DNA of 35,653 nt, taken from an uncultured Bacillota bacterium (GTDB lineage: Bacteria; Bacillota_I; Bacilli_A; RFN20; CAG-631). The notes beneath the pieces were generated by a model. The model saw nothing but the letters and a program-made list of their open reading frames with translations, did no database searches and was not told the DNA's origin. This document shows, in pieces, positions 33,331 to 35,653 of the stretch (position 1 is its first letter; every line of letters starts with the position of its first letter). A program made the position numbers and the translations under genes. The stretch lies in NCBI GenBank assembly GCA_905197115.1, contig CAJJXN010000008.1:1-35653 (forward strand), given 5' to 3'.

Positions 33331-34416
33331 TTATGAGACAATCTCAAATACTAATTTAACAGGATTATGATCTGAAAATAAGAATTCAGTATCAATATTT
33401 TGACTTTGTTCTAGGTGAATTGTAAGATTATCGGAAACAATAAATCCATCTACTACACAAAAGAAATTATCTTTATCTTTTCCAACTTCTCTTTTATCAT
33501 AAGGAACATCGGTGGAACGAACCGTTGGGGCATTATTTAAAGAAACCACATGATAACCTTCCACTAAAGTATCTTTGGGAAACTCTTGAACCCATTCAGG
33601 CACTTTTTGATTCGTGAAATTTATTCCTTTATCTCCAATTAAATCATGATTATAATCTCCACCTATAATCACATAATTATTTAATTTTTTTTCTTGTTGC
33701 AAAATTGCATTGACCATTTTCATTTGTTTTTGTCGGATAATTCCACCTTTATCATAAGCTGATAAATGGGCATTGATTAAAACCAATTCTTGACTACTAT
33801 TTTCGATACTAAAACGATTCACTTGTAAAGCTCGATCTAAATCAAAAAATTTAGTTGGCCATGAATTATCAACTGGAAGGCTTCTTCGAACACTTTTATC
33901 GATATGATATTTCGAAAGAAAAGAAAGTCCGGATAAAACTTTTCCATGTGGCTTTAAAAGCGGATAAAACAAAAATTGAGAATGAAAATTAATTGTATGA
34001 ACATGACTAAAATCATTAAATTCTTGTGAAATATGTTGGTGTTGATTGACAAAATGACTTCGATTAGCCTTAATATCTACTTCTTGTAGAAAGATAAAAT
34101 CAGGATCTTCCTCTTTTAGGATATTTAAAACTCCATTTGTATTTTTTAAAACTTCCTTTTTATTTTTAGCAATAGAGTCACTGCCTCCATCCATAAAAAA
34201 ACTAAAATCTTGTGAATAAGCTCCAAATCCAATATTATAAGTCATTATAGAATAAGAAACATTATTTTGAATTTTTAAAGTAGAACGATTTTGAATTGAA
34301 TTTATTTGATTATCTTCTATGCGATAATAAGACAAAGTTAATACACTTGCATATCCACCAATAACCAATATTATAACAATAAAAATACATAAAATAATTT
34401 TTAAAAATTTCTTCAT
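33331..34416 (-). CDS. Membrane-anchored endonuclease/exonuclease/phosphatase-family protein
   Basis: A 361-aa protein anchored by one N-terminal segment (about 6-27), with the catalytic domain outside the cell. The fold is that of DNase I and inositol-polyphosphate phosphatases. Its motifs are N61 in TYNIGFG, E112 in LQEVD, H217 in NAHLSAYD, D254 and N256 in GGDYNHD, D323 in VVDGF, and the closing S348-D349-H350-N-P. All catalytic residues appear to be present, so it is likely active. The substrate is unknown; phosphoester lipids, nucleic acids or sphingomyelin-like lipids are family options. It has its own -10 and terminator and lies divergent to the response regulator. Confidence 0.9.
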   Translation of the reverse strand: MKKFLKIILCIFIVIILVIGGYASVLTLSYYRIEDNQINSIQNRSTLKIQNNVSYSIMTYNIGFGAYSQDFSFFMDGGSDSIAKNKKEVLKNTNGVLNILKEEDPDFIFLQEVDIKANRSHFVNQHQHISQEFNDFSHVHTINFHSQFLFYPLLKPHGKVLSGLSFLSKYHIDKSVRRSLPVDNSWPTKFFDLDRALQVNRFSIENSSQELVLINAHLSAYDKGGIIRQKQMKMVNAILQQEKKLNNYVIIGGDYNHDLIGDKGINFTNQKVPEWVQEFPKDTLVEGYHVVSLNNAPTVRSTDVPYDKREVGKDKDNFFCVVDGFIVSDNLTIHLEQSQNIDTEFLFSDHNPVKLVFEIVS

Positions 34417-34448
34417 ACTACTTCCTACTTTCTACTACATATATTTAT

Positions 34449-34454
34449 ATTATA
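34449..34454 (-). promoter_or_regulatory. -10 element for the EEP-family gene
   Basis: A perfect TATAAT on the minus strand, 32 bases before the start codon. The -35 is weak and no TG extension is seen. Confidence 0.4.
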
Positions 34455-34498
34455 CTAATTTTTTCATTTTTATTTAATGCTTTTTTAAAAAAGTAGTT

Positions 34499-34504
34499 TA
34501 TAAT
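34499..34504 (+). promoter_or_regulatory. -10 element for the response regulator
   Basis: A perfect TATAAT 17 bases before the start codon, which implies a leader of only about 11 bases. The -35 is weak. Confidence 0.4.
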
Positions 34505-34521
34505 AATGTTGGGTGAGTAAC

Positions 34522-35202
34522 ATGAAAATATTACTTGTAGAAGACGAAAGACAACTTTCTGATGCCTTAGTCAATATTTTAAAAAAAGAAAAATATCAAG
34601 TAACACCAATTTATGATGGTGAAGAAGGTCTTTATTATGCCATTTCAAACTCTTATGATTTAATCATTTTAGATGTCATTTTACCAAATAGAGATGGATT
34701 TAGTATTTTAGAAGAAATTCGCAAAGAAAAAATTGGAACGCCGGTTTTAATGCTCACTGCTTTATCACAAGAAAGTGATAAGTTAAAAGGATTTGACTTA
34801 GGTGCGGATGATTATCTTCCTAAACCATTTTCAACTGCAGAATTAATTGCACGTATTCGCGCTCTTTTAAGAAGAAAAGGTGAGTATATTAGCGATAACT
34901 CTATTACTTTAGGAAATTTAACGCTTAATTTAAAATCTTATGAATTATCCACACCTTTTAATTCAATAAAAGTATCGGCTAAAGAATGTGAACTTTTACG
35001 TTTTTTAATGTCTAATCCTAAATTTATCGCTACCCGAGATGATTTAATTAATAAAGTTTGGGGATTTGACACTGAAATTGAATCAAATAGTATTGAAGTA
35101 TATATGTCTTTTTTACGTAAAAAACTTGTTTTTTTAAAGTCAAATGTTATGATTGTCACTATTCGAGCAGTGGGCTATAAATTGGAGATTCAAAATGTTT
35201 AA
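34522..35202 (+). CDS. OmpR/PhoB-family response regulator
   Basis: A DNA-binding response regulator of 226 aa. The receiver domain (1-115) has the acid pocket E7-D8, phosphoacceptor D51 in LIILDVILP, T79 and K101 in LPKPF. The C-terminal winged helix (about 125-226) has the transcription-factor pattern VSAKECELLRFLMSNPKFIATRDDLINKVWG and the wing RAVGYKL. I place the start at the ATG at 34522 because GGTGA lies 5 bases upstream; the GTG at 34513 is upstream in frame but overlaps the ribosome binding site. The partner kinase gene overlaps its end by 8 bp. The signal and targets are unknown. Confidence 0.93.
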   Translation: MKILLVEDERQLSDALVNILKKEKYQVTPIYDGEEGLYYAISNSYDLIILDVILPNRDGFSILEEIRKEKIGTPVLMLTALSQESDKLKGFDLGADDYLPKPFSTAELIARIRALLRRKGEYISDNSITLGNLTLNLKSYELSTPFNSIKVSAKECELLRFLMSNPKFIATRDDLINKVWGFDTEIESNSIEVYMSFLRKKLVFLKSNVMIVTIRAVGYKLEIQNV

Positions 35203-35530
35203 AGAATTACGCAATAAATTTTCCAAAATTGTAATAATTTTTGGTGGCATTTTCATTTTATTTACGTTTTTGGGCATCTTTTCGGCTACTTATATTTCGA
35301 ATCAAAAAGAAATAAATTATATTTTAAGAAATTCTTTAAAAACAGCTGTAAAAGCAGAGAATTTAGTTCCTCAAAAAGAAAGTTGTTCTTTTTTATTAAT
35401 TTACGTTGATAACAATGGCAAAATTGAACGTTATGATAATGGTGAAGTAAAATTTGATTTATTTAAACAAACAAAAGAAAAAATGTTGAATCAAATCCAT
35501 AATGGATATGAATTATGTGAAATTCTTTAA
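35195..35530 (+). pseudogene. Sensor histidine kinase, N-terminal part interrupted by a stop
   Basis: The ATG at 35195 overlaps the response regulator end by 8 bp and has GGAG 8 bases upstream, exactly as a cognate kinase should. The frame encodes a basic start (MFKELRNKFSKI), a membrane segment (about 11-34) and the beginning of an extracytoplasmic sensor (LIYVDNNGKIERYDNGEV). It stops with TAA at 35528-35530 after only 111 aa. No second membrane segment, HAMP, HisKA or ATPase domain is present. Past the stop, neither the same frame nor the others clearly restores a kinase within the last 123 bases. Either the kinase is frameshifted or truncated, or an assembly error lies near the window end. 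Confidence 0.6.
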
Positions 35531-35653
35531 CAAATATTTATTTTTTCTTCTTTCATCGACCATTTATCGTTTTTCAGTCTATGAATACGTTTGAAAATCA
35601 TTTAGAATGTATATGGTTGAACAAATCCATTTCACATTTTAGCTCAACCAAAA

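Overview
The window is strongly AT-rich and gene-dense. It looks like chromosomal DNA of a low-GC Gram-positive bacterium (Bacillota), probably an anaerobe near the Erysipelotrichia or another Mollicutes-adjacent Bacilli lineage; the exact lineage is inference. The evidence is the pth-mfd-tilS-ftsH-hslO backbone order, GGAG-type ribosome binding sites, a GlgC/GlgD pair, a phosphofructokinase with pyrophosphate-type residues, and rubrerythrin. Tryptophan is encoded by TGG. TGA is a true stop in three ATGA overlaps (pth/mfd, hslO/phosphoesterase, glgC/glgD), so the genetic code is standard. I saw no rRNA, tRNA, CRISPR array, insertion sequence or prophage, and no stretch over 300 bases lacks a gene.

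Region 1 (1-1269, minus) holds an ABC exporter: an ATPase and the N-terminal part of its permease, which runs off the window. Region 2 (1337-14300, minus) is one nearly gapless run in the order pth, mfd, an unknown 207-aa protein, tilS, ftsH, hslO, a membrane metallophosphoesterase, a degenerate PAS-GGDEF-EAL membrane protein, and malQ. The first part is the classic Firmicutes housekeeping cluster without the usual spoVT, divIC or hprT. The tail adds signalling and glucan-metabolism genes.

Region 3 (14494-17109, plus) encodes two small membrane proteins and then, from its own extended -10 promoter, a lipoprotein with an alkaline-phosphatase/phosphodiesterase-type domain and a LamG-like C-terminus. 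Region 4 (17140-18939, minus) has two short helical proteins (CotF-like guess), a GNAT acetyltransferase and a YcxB-like membrane protein. Rubrerythrin (19093-19632, plus) diverges from it.

Region 5 (19660-24489, minus) is a glycogen-synthesis operon, glgC-glgD-glgA, followed by a DUF2188 protein and a zinc-ribbon membrane protein. Region 6 holds a Gfo/Idh/MocA oxidoreductase (plus), a phosphofructokinase (minus), and a U32 RlhA/TrhP-like protein with coaD (minus). Region 7 holds cardiolipin synthase with a zinc-ribbon membrane protein (plus), a small membrane protein and a membrane-anchored endonuclease/exonuclease/phosphatase-family protein (minus), and an OmpR-type response regulator. The regulator is followed by what looks like a histidine kinase interrupted by a stop codon just before the window ends.

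Functional links: GlgC makes ADP-glucose and pyrophosphate, GlgA polymerises the glucose, MalQ remodels alpha-glucans, and the PPi-type phosphofructokinase could use pyrophosphate as a phosphoryl donor. Many promoters share an extended -10 (TGn-TATAAT-like) with a weak -35. Convergent gene pairs share bidirectional hairpin terminators that overlap the stop codons.
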